Assembly: GCA_018127085.1 (NCBI GenBank)
Contig: CM030733.1
Coordinates: forward strand, 186,001 to 250,000
DNA from: Pneumocystis sp. 'macacae'
Taxonomy: Eukaryota; Ascomycota; Pneumocystomycetes; Pneumocystales; Pneumocystaceae
Direction: 5' to 3'
DNA: 64,000 bases
Shown: in pieces, positions 36,386 through 49,144 of the stretch
Position numbering within the stretch: position 1 is the first letter of the stretch
Layout: every line of letters starts with the position of its first letter
The notes under the pieces: generated by a model
What the model was told of the DNA's origin: nothing
The model's input: the letters and a program-made list of their open reading frames with translations, nothing else
Database searches by the model: none
Position numbers and translations under genes: made by a program

Positions 36386-37204
36386 TAAACAATATTATTT
36401 TATAAAATAATCTAAATATTACTTTCGAATTAAGCATTAAATTATCAATATCTGATTTTTAAAAATATTCGAAAAAAAACATTTAACCTTTTTAAAAAAT
36501 TCTAAAATTAAAAAAAATAGAAAATAAATATTTAAATTCATAATTCTTATTGTAAATTTTAAATATTTAGAACAAATATTTAAAAATAATCATATTCTTA
36601 TTAAAGATATTTTAGAATAAATTTTCAATTTCAAAATTTTTAATGTCGATAACTTAAAACCAGTTTTAAATATTTTAATATACTTCTATAAATAAAATAA
36701 CCATCTTTATACAAAATAATTTTACAATATATTATTTCTAAAAACTAAATAAATACTTACATATATATTATATATATATATATACGTAATTTTAAATGTA
36801 TATTAGTTTAAAATATAAAATTTTATTGTAACGATAAAATAATTTGTATTTTTAAAAATACAATTACACATTCAGGTAGTTTTTATAATCTTAATTTAGA
36901 AATGATAAATACGAATATTTATATTAAACATTACCATAATAAGAATTTAAATTACTAAATATAAAAAAATAATATTAACATCCTAATATTTTCATGTATT
37001 TTTTTTTTTAAAATATCAAAAATTATTATAAATCTTCAATACAAGTAACCATATAAATATATATAAATATTTTTAACAGAAAACAACAATCATGACCTGA
37101 TAAATATTCACTATAAACATCAATAAAAGCATCATAAATTAAACATTAAAAACTATTTCAATAGCCAATCATATAATCAAACATAAGTTAAAAATATAAA
37201 TAAA
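36386..37204. other. Intergenic, LCB1 to TERT
   Basis: About 820 nt, A-rich, with TATATA repeats near 36760-36785. Probably the TERT promoter; no ORF or RNA recognised. Confidence 0.7.
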
Positions 37205-39103
37205 TTATTTTTTTGATTTTAAAACTTTGCTGATCATAGATTTTACAATTATAGCAGATTTTTCGATTTCTTTTTTTGATAAACCAATATTTATACAAAT
37301 ACGAATACTTGGAACAAACTTCCAAATTTCTTGGGAATTAATTTTCTTGACACGCATAATAAGTACACCATTATTAAGACACTATTATACTTTTAGTCCT
37401 TAAAAACTTTTTTAAGAAAATAATTTACTTCATCTACAATTTCTTGCAAAACACCCTCTGTCTCTTCAAAAGACCAAGCGTATTTCTCTAAAAACTCATT
37501 TTTTATACGAAAAATAATAATAGGACTATCTTTATGACTACTTATATCTATAAATTCATTCATTTCAATTATTGAGCGAAATATATTAGAATTCTTTCTT
37601 AAAGCAGTAAAATAATCAGTAGAAGATGGTTGTTGAAGCATAAGTATTGCCTGTGAAGCAATTACAGCAAGTGATGCAGGTAATGCAGCAGAAAAGACAT
37701 AAGAAGCCCCAGTTATCCTCTATTAACATTATTAAAATTCCAGTGAACAACAAAAATTCAAAACCAAAACAAATATAACTATAGAAAAATAGAACATACC
37801 TGATGATCTACAATCTCCACAGTACCTGCACAAAACCCGCCACCACTACAAAGACAAGTACTCAAAGATCCAACTAAAATGTCAACATCCTGAGGATCGC
37901 ATCCATAATATTCAGTTACTCCACGTCCAGATTTTCCCAACGTACCAAATGACCATGACTCATCAAGTATTAATCGATATTTATATTTCTTCTTGAGTTC
38001 AATCTAATTCGAACTTAAAAATTATCCACCAATGTAATTCTATATTTTACTATTTTCGCCAAATTACAAATATCGCCAAACGTCTCACTTAATCCTTCTA
38101 CTATAATAAATCTTCGTGCAAGAGGTCTATGAGACATCATTTGATCAATACGAATATCCTCCAAAACATTTTCAAGAGAAGAAAAATCATTATGATCAAA
38201 CCATCGTATAGTAGAACGAGATATTTGAATTCCTTTTTGAATCGCAAAATTTACTCCACGATCACTATTAGATAAGAAGAAATATAAGCAATAATTAGAA
38301 AATTACACAACCAAAATATCACCACGCTTTGAAAATGCAGGTATAACAGAAGAAATAGTAGAATATGTTTGAGAATAAAGAATTGCAGATTCAGTCCCAA
38401 GAAAATTTGCAAGCATTTGTTCCAAAACCATATGTACATCTAAATAAATTAGATATAGTTTTAAAATTAAAAATATAAAATAATTTCATAAAAAAACTAA
38501 TTTTTTTTTTTTTTTAAATTCTAACCTTGAGTTCCATAGAATCCAGGAGGACCACATGCACCAACACCATATTTTCGTAATGCCTCAATCGCCTTTTTCT
38601 GTAATAATTCAGAAGAAATAAAATTTAAGAAGTTGTATGAGGAAAGGTTAATTATTGTCCTTGTAGGGAATGAAGTAAGCCGGATTTTAGAGCCAGTACT
38701 TCTATAAATAATTAAATATCATAAATATAAACAAATTACATTATTCTAAAAAACGTACCCAATTATAACAGGGATCTTCTCTATTTCCAGTTTTTCTATC
38801 TCAGTTAAATCAGAAACAAGATTTTCAGGAATCCATTCATCTACTAAATCATCTATTTCCTAAAAAAATCAAAAAAAAAAACAATCTATAACAATAAATA
38901 ACCTTTTCTGAAAGTTTCACATAATTATTCTTTTCTGGACTATACCTAGTTGAAAAAATATACCTTATGATAAAAAAAATAAGAAGAAGTTCAATTACAG
39001 AACGAACCGGATCATTTTGATAAGAAGATTTTATATAACGAGAAATAACAGGATATCCAGGAATTTTTCTAATACTTAACATAAGGCCATCTAAATACAA
39101 CAT
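37205..39103 (-). CDS. LCB1: Serine palmitoyltransferase subunit 1 (Lcb1)
   Basis: Minus exons 38903-39103, 38759-38859, 38526-38701, 38307-38439, 38051-38264, 37800-38003, 37429-37719 and 37205-37381, about 498 residues. An N-terminal membrane segment ([15 protein letters not shown]) follows [12 protein letters not shown]. The aminotransferase fold shows [58 protein letters not shown] and [16 protein letters not shown]. The PLP lysine is absent from the last motif, as normal for Lcb1; it is supplied by Lcb2. Together they make 3-ketosphinganine in the ER, the first step of sphingolipid synthesis. The last intron is 37382-37428, giving EIVDECLNNGVL. It is divergent from UBA4 by 237 nt. Confidence 0.94.
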
Positions 39104-39340
39104 AAAAATCCACCAAAACTAGTTTCTTCAGAAATTTAAGTATTTAAAATAAACGTATAAAAATCAAATCACTAAAAATGCTTAAAATGAGAAAAAATAC
39201 AATATAGATAAATATTAACCTGAAATAATCAAAAAAACATAAAAAGCAGAGAAAAAAAACTATCGATTTTTTATTAAGTTAATTTATTTTTCCAATATCA
39301 AATTACATAAACTTATAAATTTTAATTTTTAACGAAAAAA

Positions 39341-40874
39341 ATGACTCTTAAAATATATTTAAAAAAAAAAATAGAAAAATTCAAATCAAAACTTTCTATA
39401 TTTGATAAAAAGAAACCTTCAAAATCTTATTTGAATTCTGAAAAATATAATGAATTATATCTTGAAGAATTTACAAGATATGGACGACAGATAATTTTAC
39501 CAGAAATAGGAATAGAAGGTAAATTATGATTAAATATAATTTTTCCAAACTTAGTATTGCTTTATAGGACAAAGGGTTCTAAAATCAGCAAAAATATTAG
39601 TTATAGGAGCAGGAGGATTAGGATGTCCTGCTTTAGCTTATTTGGCAGGAGCAGGGATTGGTAAAATATATTTTTTCAGTAAATATTAAAAAACATGACT
39701 GAATATTAAGGAACTATTGGAATAGTTGATGGTGATTATGTTGATGTATCGAATTGTCATAGACAGATTTTGCATACATCATCTAAATTAGGAGAAAAAA
39801 AAGTTAATTCTGCTATTAAATATTTAAAAGAGTACGTAAACATTTACATATACAATATATAATAAAACTTATATTTCAGCTTAAATCCTTTAGTCAAATT
39901 TGTTAATCATTCTCTTCATATTTCTCCATCTTCATCAATAAATATCATTGAATCATACGATATTATTCTCGACTGTACAGATAATCAGCCAGTACGTTAT
40001 CTTATATCGGATACATGTGTTCTTTTAAAAAAACCTTTAGTCAGTGCAAGCGCTATAAAGACAGAAGGCCAGCTTTGTGTTTACGGATTTCAAGGAAACT
40101 GCTGTTACAGATGTCTTTTTCCTACACCATCACCAAAAGAGACAACTCAAACATGTGAAGGAAGCGGGATATTAGGGATGGTAGTAGGGATAATGGGAAC
40201 ATTGCAAGCATTAGAAGCAATAAAAATTTTGCTATCACCTCAACTAATATCTCATTATGATACAGAAACTAATAGTTACATATCTTATATGACAGTATTT
40301 TCAGCATTCTCAATTCCCCAATTTAGATCTATTAAACTTCGTCCAAGAAACAGTTTATGTCCAAGCTGTGGAGACAAACCCTTAATTACAAGAAGCGTAA
40401 TTGAAGAAGGAACTTATTACAACTTAAATACGATGTGTACAGAGAAAATTATATTAAGAGAACAAAGGATTACAGTGCAGGAAAGTATCCTACAATTGGT
40501 TTCTAAAACTCTAATATTATTAGGAATTAAATTCCATATTTCAATCCGAGAAGATATCACAAACCGTATTAATTGATGTTAGAGATGAAACACAATTTAA
40601 GCTATGTTCTTTACCATTTTCAATAAGTAATATAAATAGCTAATAATTTTTTTGCTTATATGTAATAGATATACCACTAACTAGCTTTTATAACCTATCA
40701 TCTCTTCCTATCGATATAAACAAAGAAATATATATTATATGTAGGTCAGGAAATGATTCTCAACTTGCAGTGAAATTACTTCGTGAAAAATTCAATATTT
40801 TGACTGCTAAGGATGTTATTGGAGGATTAAAATCATGGAGTACATTAGTAAATAACGAATTTCCAATATATTAG
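39341..40874 (+). CDS. UBA4: Ubiquitin-like activating enzyme Uba4/MOCS3
   Basis: Exons 39341-39518, 39568-39660, 39711-39831, 39880-40474, 40524-40626 and 40669-40874, about 431 residues. Adenylation domain: [33 protein letters not shown] glycine loop (here [19 protein letters not shown]), [31 protein letters not shown], and a CxxC zinc pair (CCYRC, LCPSCG). The rhodanese domain closes it ([24 protein letters not shown]). Uba4 activates Urm1 for tRNA thiolation. The fourth intron is read as 40475-40523 (49 nt); a 25-nt alternative from 40499 keeps VQES and is discussed elsewhere. The 3' end lies only 63 nt from PAM17's. Confidence 0.93.
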
Positions 40875-40937
40875 TTTAAATAATATATAACAATATAGAT
40901 ACATATGAAAGCAGATACTATTATTATATAAATCTAT

Positions 40938-41653
40938 TTACTCAATCGATGCTTTTTTTCTATAAGCTCTACAATCTCTTAACCATCTTCTGTAATCCTA
41001 TAAAAATCAGATTATATTAATAAGATAATAAAAAAATTCACAGATAATGAGCCAATTTTTTCACCGTAATAGTCAGGTACAGGGTTATTTATTGACTGAT
41101 ACCTTGGATCTACTCTATTTTTTTGAATATGTAGAAAAAAATCACGCTCTTTCTGAAAAATATCAAAAAAATAAAAAAAAACGTAATATTATTACTTCTT
41201 GAATCAATTTATTTCTTTTAGAATGAAAACTTTTCCATAGTCCAATACCTATAGGTCGACCAAGTAACCAACCTGCGCCTCCACAAGCCAAAGTAGCTAA
41301 CAAATATACTACAAAAGGATCTATCCCAAAAATTGTTTGTGTAGGATCCACTTGTATTGTAGCAAAGTAAAAATACCCTAAAGAAAGACCAACAATGGAC
41401 GAAGGGATAGAAGCGATCAAACCAGATCGCAAGTTTTGACGACGTAAATATAAAAATCTAAAACATCTAAATAAAAAATCACTAAAAAAATACCGATATA
41501 AAAATACTCATTCCATGATAAATCCTGCGTATCATTCGACGAAGTATTTAACTTAGAATCTGTTACAGACGATCTAAATCGTATTGAAAATAATCGAAAT
41601 CCGGAAGTATAAGTTAATTGGAAACCAATCCTTCTTACAATAAACTTTTCCAT
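40938..41653 (-). CDS. PAM17: TIM23 import-motor protein Pam17
   Basis: Minus exons 41508-41653, 41196-41457, 41042-41152 and 40938-40997, about 192 residues. A basic presequence precedes [13 protein letters not shown]; then two membrane segments ([20 protein letters not shown] and [19 protein letters not shown]). [12 protein letters not shown] lies between them. The end is [20 protein letters not shown] and [11 protein letters not shown]. Pam17 joins the presequence translocase motor at the inner membrane. The donor at 41507 is the upstream GTATTT; using the second one shifts the frame away from the conserved LRR. It is convergent with UBA4 and divergent from SLX9. Confidence 0.93.
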
Positions 41654-41787
41654 AGAATATTTTATTTAAAAAATAAAAAAAGTTATATAATGAAAATAAT
41701 GAAAAAATATATCTTTAAAAATAAGTTAATTTAACTATTAAAATGTAATTAAAATATCTTCTCGAATTATCAAATTTTAACGCTAAA

Positions 41788-42376
41788 ATGGTTTAAAAAT
41801 TAAATGAATTAAAGTATCATATGCTAATTATTTAATAGTCAAAAACCAATAAACATAAACCATATTTAAAAAAAGTTAATCAGAGATTAAAGAAAAATAT
41901 AGAAAATAAAAACAATACCAATACAATTATCAGTAATTTATCTCAAAATATACTTAAAAGAAAAACAAGCAAGACTATATCAAAGATCCAAAGACGCAAA
42001 TATAAGCATGAAGAATGGATACAAAGTGATATAATTTGATGTATATTAAGATAGTTTTAACATAAAGAATCTAGAATTTAAAAAAAAGCCAACATTGAGT
42101 ACATCTTTCCGCAAAAGAATCAACAAAAAACAAAAATTGCAACATTTTTCAACTATTACAGAGATGTCTAGCTTATTGCCAGATATTATTAATGAAGTGA
42201 AACATATAAAGTCAAAAAACTCGAAGAAAAATCTGAAAAAGTTTCAAAAACAAGAAGAAATAAGATTTAATACAATACTTCAACATCCAAACTTTCAAAA
42301 TGATCCATGGGAAAGTATTAGACAGCATATAAAAAATTCAGTAGAAAAAAAAGAAGGTATATTAATCAAATATTAA
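41788..42376 (+). CDS. SLX9: Ribosome biogenesis protein Slx9
   Basis: Exons 41788-41790 (ATG only), 41839-42025 and 42075-42376, about 163 residues. Family signature in the last exon: EMSSLLPDI, then KSKNSKKNLKKFQKQEEIRFN and ILQHPNFQNDPWESIRQHIKN. Slx9 is a basic pre-40S/90S factor in 18S rRNA processing. The second exon is open back to an in-frame TAG but has no ATG; placing the initiator alone in a first exon with a 48-nt intron containing GCTAAT solves this, as in CCT2. That first exon is inference. The middle intron is 49 nt and keeps the frame. It is 134 nt from PAM17, divergent. Confidence 0.8.
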
Positions 42377-43978
42377 TATAAATCTCGAAAAGTACAAATA
42401 CATATGTTATATAGAAATAATTTTAAAATAAATTTATATTGAATATATATACATAATATTTTATTCTGAAATAGTTTAAAATATAATCTTATCAATTTTT
42501 ACTATAATATTTTAAAAATTAAAAAATAATTCAGTTGTAAAAAATATTCTTTGTATTATTAAAAATGATATATTTTTAAATTAAATATCTATCAGAAATA
42601 TTAATTGATTTTTTATATTTTTAAGCTATAATATTAAAATAATAATTTAAAATCTGCAATACTAAAAATATAAAATTCTAAATTTCATAAAAAATATATA
42701 AGCTAAAAGATAAATATTTAAAAATATTATCATAAAACTTAAATATTTTCATTATTATAAAACATATTTAATATATATATATAATATTTTATAAAAATAT
42801 TTTCACATATTCCAATAATAGCAAATAAATAATATAATTAAATTTAGAAGTCAATATAAATAAATAAATTTAAAAATACAAAAAAATCATAAAAATATTT
42901 AAAACATTATAATCAAATCAATAAATTCAATAAAAAATAATAATATTCAAAAATCTTATCTTAAAATCAAACTAATTAAATCATATTTTTAATAAAATAA
43001 AAACAAATACAAAATATATTACTCATATAAAATATAGAAATCATTCTAATTATTTCAAACATAAAAATATTTGTGATAACTAAAAAGTTATCAATGGTAA
43101 TATATTATTTCTTATATTCTTTATATTCAACATGTTTTTAATATATATAACTAAATTAATATTTTAAATATAGAAATTAAATGTCCAATACAAAAATATT
43201 TTTATTATTATATTTAAGAATCATTATATTTTAAGATTATTTCATAAAAAATAACTTTTTAATATAAGATTTTAAATAATGTTCTACATTCAAAAATTTT
43301 ATAATTTAACTTTTAAATATTATAAAAATAAATTTGAATCAATTTTCATATACTCTAAATTTTTACTAATAATTTAAATTTCTAAAAATACTAACATAAT
43401 TATAATAAAAACTCAATTAAAAAAACATTATTGAAACTACCTTTAAAAAAAACTTTTTTATAAATTATTTATAAATATTCTAATTCAATATCCAAAAATT
43501 ATTAAAATAAAATCAAACTATTTTTCAAAAATGTAAAATAAAAATATTTAAATAACTATACAAAATTTATAATTCTATTAAATTATATATTATTTAAAAA
43601 GACTATCAGTACTCTAAATACTTATTAAAACAAAAACAAAAAATTATTTAATAACCTAAAATAATTTTAAAACAATTATTTCAGAATTAAAAACTTAAGC
43701 TAAAATATTAAAATTAAATTATTGCAAAATTTACACTTAAAAAATATGTTATAAATAATTTTAAGCTATTTAAAACAGCAACATTTATTATAGAACAATA
43801 CTACTTATTTCTAAATAACCTTAACTAACAAATAAAGAATAAAATCAATTTTTTTCTTTTAACTTTTTAATTAAAAATTATTAGCATTTTCTTATAAAAA
43901 TTTCAGTTTTTGAAAAGTTTATACAAAATATTTAAATTTTATATAAATTATCAATAACAATATTTAGATAAACAAAAA
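42377..43978. other. Long convergent intergenic region, almost G-free
   Basis: About 1.6 kb between the 3' ends of SLX9 and GDB1. The plus strand is A/C-biased, with whole 60-nt lines holding zero or one G. No ORF above background, no tandem array, no RNA gene recognised. Confidence 0.65.
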
Positions 43979-46900
43979 CTATGATTTATCTAATGTTCTC
44001 AATTTTAAAATATCATCATAAAGATCTAATATAGTAGATGCAGACCAGGACTGTGTATTATTACTGTCATTACAAAACTATTTTTTTCAGAAACAGTATA
44101 AAATTAGAATTTCAATACCTCACCATTCTTATTAGTTAATTCTACCAAACCCGCCCATGGATTTTCTTCAATTTCTTTCATCAATGTAACCAAACGATTA
44201 TGAACATGGTAACAAACTATATCTTTATTTTTTGTAAAATTATAATAAAATCTACTAAAATAAAGAAATGCTCTTAAAAAATATCCTGTACACCATAACC
44301 ATTCTGGTCCTTGATGATAGTTTCTACCTTTAGATGTTGCAAAATCATCGCTATCATATGAATTTATGTAGTATGGACGATAGTCTTTATCAGAAGGATC
44401 TAAAGTTAACATGCCCATGGGCCCTCGAATCACTTTATCTGCTATTTCAATAGCTCGAACAGCATACCCAAAAGTAAAAAGCTCAGGAGCAACAACCATC
44501 GCAATAGCAAAATTAGGTCTGAGTTGATAATCTTCGTACTCTTTATTACTACGATAAACATCTTTATATATTCCTCTTCTATTAATCATTGAAATATTAA
44601 CATCATATTTAGAATCTTCCTGAGGATCTAAATTATTAGATAAACAAAACAAACAATATATAAAAATTACCAAACGGTATATAATAACAAAATTCAAAAG
44701 AATTTTGAATTTTTTTTTCCCATTCTTCAAAAGTTACATCTTTAAACTCGCCATTTTCTTTTTCAAATCAACAGTTTTTATTATAAAAATAATTTACCTT
44801 TAATATTAACACAATGCCATTTATAAATATTCTTTCTTCGAAGCTCATTTATCCACCTTAACGTACTCTTAAGCATTCCAGATATTTCTATAGCAGCACC
44901 ATCTCTTGGAGTCCCAGGTACACCTTTATTTCCGGCTTTAAGACTTTCTCCCATTTTATCCATCCTATAATATTTAAATAATCCAAAAATTATTTATAAA
45001 ATAATTTACCATGTTCCACAATTATATTTAGAACCACCAAATATTAATCCTGTTTTCCAATCAACATAAATATCAATATCAAAACCTTTATCAGTCATTT
45101 CTGTATCTAAACCTAATCCAGCATTTGCTTCTCTAAAATGAAGACCTAAAGCATGTCGTTGCATTATCTCATGAATGACTTCCAGAATAGTTGATTCATG
45201 AGAATATGCTCTATAATCGTCCAATTCAACAAAAGAATCATCTAAAGGAAACCTTCTTTTAACACGCTCATACAATATTTGTATTCCATCAGGAACTAAT
45301 TTAGTATATTCTTGAATTGCTTGCAAAAAAAACCAAACAGAGTCGCGAGAATTATACCGAGGTCTTTTAAGAGAATCAAGAAGATTTGGAACCATTCCAT
45401 GCTTTAAAACAGAAGCAAAAGCAAGAATGTGCCTTTTCGCATCATCAAACCTCCCAGTTACCAAAAACAAACCTCGAAGAGAAATGAAAACATCTCGACC
45501 CCAACAACGTTTCCAGGAGTATGAAAAATGAGGTAATCCTGCAGCAAGACACGGCTTATTTATGAAGGGATCAAGAGATGCAGATTTAACAATCCCATGC
45601 ATTTGTACAGAACAAAGTGACAACGATTTAATAAAAGTATGTCCATTTTGAATATGAGGAGACATAAGACCAATAGCTCTATTTCGTGCGGCCATTGATG
45701 TTAAATATAGAGTCGTAATAAAATAACGTGGTAACAAAAAATTAGGAATCTTTTTAATCCTAGAAAAACGCATTTGAAGCCAATCTGCAAGTTGCCGAAG
45801 TCGGCTCAGAATATTTTCCATTTTATATAACCTTTGGACTACATAATCTAAAGCCCATTGACCTTGTCGAAGATGTTGACAAAGAGGATGATCTAAAATA
45901 TTATTTCGAATAATTTCCTTCAAAACAGGCATCCATCCTTCAAATCCACAATAAACCAAATCCCCAAAACCCGGAATATTATAACATCCATCATTAATAG
46001 TATTGCGTTCTTCTTGATCACATCTATACATAATAAGATTTAAATCTACTAAATCAAAATTTTCCATGATATTGTCAAGATCAGTACAAATAAAATTATC
46101 TAAATCTTCAACATTTTCAATCCATGTTTTTAATAAAAAAATACTTCCAGGAGGGAATTTTTTTGGCACTTCAATACATGTAAAAAATCCTTCTGAATCT
46201 TCACCAGTAGTAATGATTGGGCTATCCAATTCAATAATAGTAGAAGAAAGCCCTTTTATAAAATCCGGGTCCTTTGAGTCCTCAAATGATTCTATCTCTA
46301 AAGACAATGAAAAAACAACATCAACTTTTGTTCCTCTCAATACAATAGGTCTTATTTTATTATTTTCATGCATAAGAAACGCAGTATGAGCCAATAAAAA
46401 ATATCCATGATAATTTTTTGGATTAACAGTATGCACTGTAATATAACTATTTTCATGATGAACATATATTTCTTCAAAGTTATCTTTACCCATCTCAACA
46501 TGAATTTTATTTAAAACGGACTTGACACTTTCTATACCAATAACATTCTCTAAAGAATAATAATATTTTCGTGATTCCATAACTATATTAATATAATGAG
46601 GTACAATTTCATCATAACCCATGACACTTCCTATAGAACAATTGCACATTGAGACTAAAGCAGCATTCGGCAAAGTATCATATGCTGTCCTTTTTTGAGC
46701 AGGCATCTGATTGTCATGAGTACAATCCATAAATAAAGTGTGTATCTGTGAATTTTGTACAGAAACAACATTTGAAAATTTACAATTTTTAATACTTGTC
46801 AAATAATGATATTTGGAAGAAATACTATCTAAAGAACCTATTGGCTTTCCACCGTATTTATATATAAATCTAAATATCCTAAATATATGATAAATATTAG

Positions 46901-48950
46901 CATAAAAATCTAACCTTGACAATTCACCGGGACACCATGCTTGCATCGCTTCTCTAATAAGACTACTTATACCTAATTTTTGCATAAAAACAAGATCCAT
47001 TTCTTCATTTCCCGTAAACAATTCTGCTACAATATACAAATCATTACGTATTTCTCTAGCTTTATCCAAAAGATATATTCCAACATGTAAAGGAGTAGAA
47101 TGACAATTATCAATACGAAACCCATTAAATAATCTTGCAAGCATCTGAGTATATTTTGTCATATGATCCCACAAATAGGGATTATCACTCTAAAAAATAT
47201 CAATAGAGTATTATTTGAAAAACTAAAAAGTTTTTACAGGATCCTTTCCATATCTCAATTTAACACAATCCCCCCATACTATTACCTGACGTAAAAGATA
47301 GGCCTTACTTTCTTGACCAGCAAAGTCATTAAGACTACTATTCCAAACCCATCCATTATTTGCTAAACACAAACTTCTATCAGAATATAACAATGTATTT
47401 TTATTCCTTTCAATAAGAGAAAAATAAGTTTCTACAAGAGGATTCTTTCGCGAAATTTCTCCCTTTTTTGGTCCATTGTCATCCAATCTTAAATACTTCG
47501 AACGATTATATATCTGATCAATTATTATTTTTTTATCAATATCGTATTCAATATAATATTCCAAATTAAACTCATTCAGTATTTTTGTTAATTCATCATC
47601 CAATACTTGTTCTTCTATATCAATTCCAAATAACTTATATAATATAGCAGCACCAATTTCAGGAACAAGACGTTTAGCAAATCTTTCTCCAAGAACATTA
47701 TAATTCGTTATTGCAGAAACACCAATAAAAGCATTAACTTTTTCTTTTAATGACCAATTAATATTAATATCAAATTTATCATCTAACTCAACAATTTTTT
47801 TCTTTTTATAAGCGTCTATAGTATACTTTACAGACTCTTTAACATTCACAACATAAAATTCCCATAACCTCAAATCCTCCAATACAGTATTTTTAATACC
47901 ATCAATAATTTTTAGAAGGTCATCAATATTTTTAGGATTAGTAGGATATCCAAGTTCCCCAAGATTTGCAGAAAATTCAAGAAGAGAAGCATCTAATTCA
48001 TATGCAGCAATAAGGTGTGGAGAATTATGCAAATTGTAACCTTTTGAAAATCAACATGAATTCAATTACATATTAAAAATTACCAACTTCTGGGTGATCT
48101 TGTAACCATTTAGAATCTCTAGCAGTATGATTCCAAACAACATCAGTTATGGATAAAAGACCCCATTCTATTTCCATCTTTCTTAAATACTTATCTACAA
48201 TATTATTCTTTTGTTTCGATTCCAATTTTACATCAAAAAGATCATCAGAAAAACTCAATTGATCATAAATACTATAAGGACTATTACTTTCCCCTAAAGA
48301 CTGCAAAGGCGTAAAATGAACCATATTATAGCACTTTTTTTTCCCAATATAATGCATAATTTCATCCCATTCTGAAATAGGCCCCATCCATTTAGAAACA
48401 ACACTTTGAATTACAAGAGAATTCAAAGAAATATAAGAACCATTAATTTTCAATGCAGGCAATACAGTAAAATAAAATTCATCGGTAGATTTCCTAGGAA
48501 CAGAATGGTCAAATTCTTCTAATCCCCATAACGGCAATTGAAAATATTCTATTTTATAAGAAAACAAACCAGCGGTATGAACAAGAATATCAATATTTTT
48601 AATAGAGCTAAAATCAATATCCAGTCTTTAAAACATTAAATATACAAAAAATACTATATTAATAAATGTACGTACGGAATACTATACCATTTATCCCTAT
48701 TAAATTTTGAACCCTTAGGAGGAAAATTGTGTTTCAATACACTTTTATAATATATAAAAGTTATTTCATCAATTTCAAAACGAAGATAATATGGTACAAA
48801 AGGAGGAGGAAGAGAAATATACTATTCGAAATAAAAATTAACACATCTTCATAACAAATACTTAATATTTCGTTAAATAAATACCTTTCCTGAAATTAAA
48901 GGAGATCCAGTACCAGATAACTTGAGACTATAAATTTGTATTTCAGCCAT
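43979..48950 (-). CDS. GDB1: Glycogen debranching enzyme Gdb1/AGL
   Basis: Minus exons 48885-48950, 48676-48821, 48084-48625, 47238-48040, 45010-47189, 44798-44964, 44671-44757, 44119-44627 and 43979-44077, about 1532 residues (yeast 1536). Transferase half: [45 protein letters not shown] and [11 protein letters not shown] (catalytic Asp and Glu). Glucosidase half: [46 protein letters not shown] and [16 protein letters not shown]. It carries 4-alpha-glucanotransferase and amylo-1,6-glucosidase activities in glycogen breakdown. No damage is seen. A 1.6-kb gap separates it from convergent SLX9, and only about 195 nt separates its start from the CYT1 stop. Confidence 0.97.
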
Positions 48951-49144
48951 GACACTTTTAAATTCTGATGAACTCAACCTTCGATAAAACGGTAAATATT
49001 TCGTAAATTCATACAACATACAAAATAAACTAAAACTTGTAAAAACATAACTACATAAAATAACACTTTTAAAACTATCGTTTTTAAAAATTCAAAATTT
49101 ATTAAAATAAAAAATATATGATTAGTCTAAATAAAAACAGTTAT

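Noticed and set aside
37382..37407. A 26-nt intron in LCB1
   Set aside because: An upstream GTAAAT donor (47-nt intron, 37382-37428) yields EIVDECLNNGVL, matching the family better.
46066..46389. Plus-strand 107-codon ORF
   Set aside because: Antisense shadow within the glycogen debranching enzyme exon.
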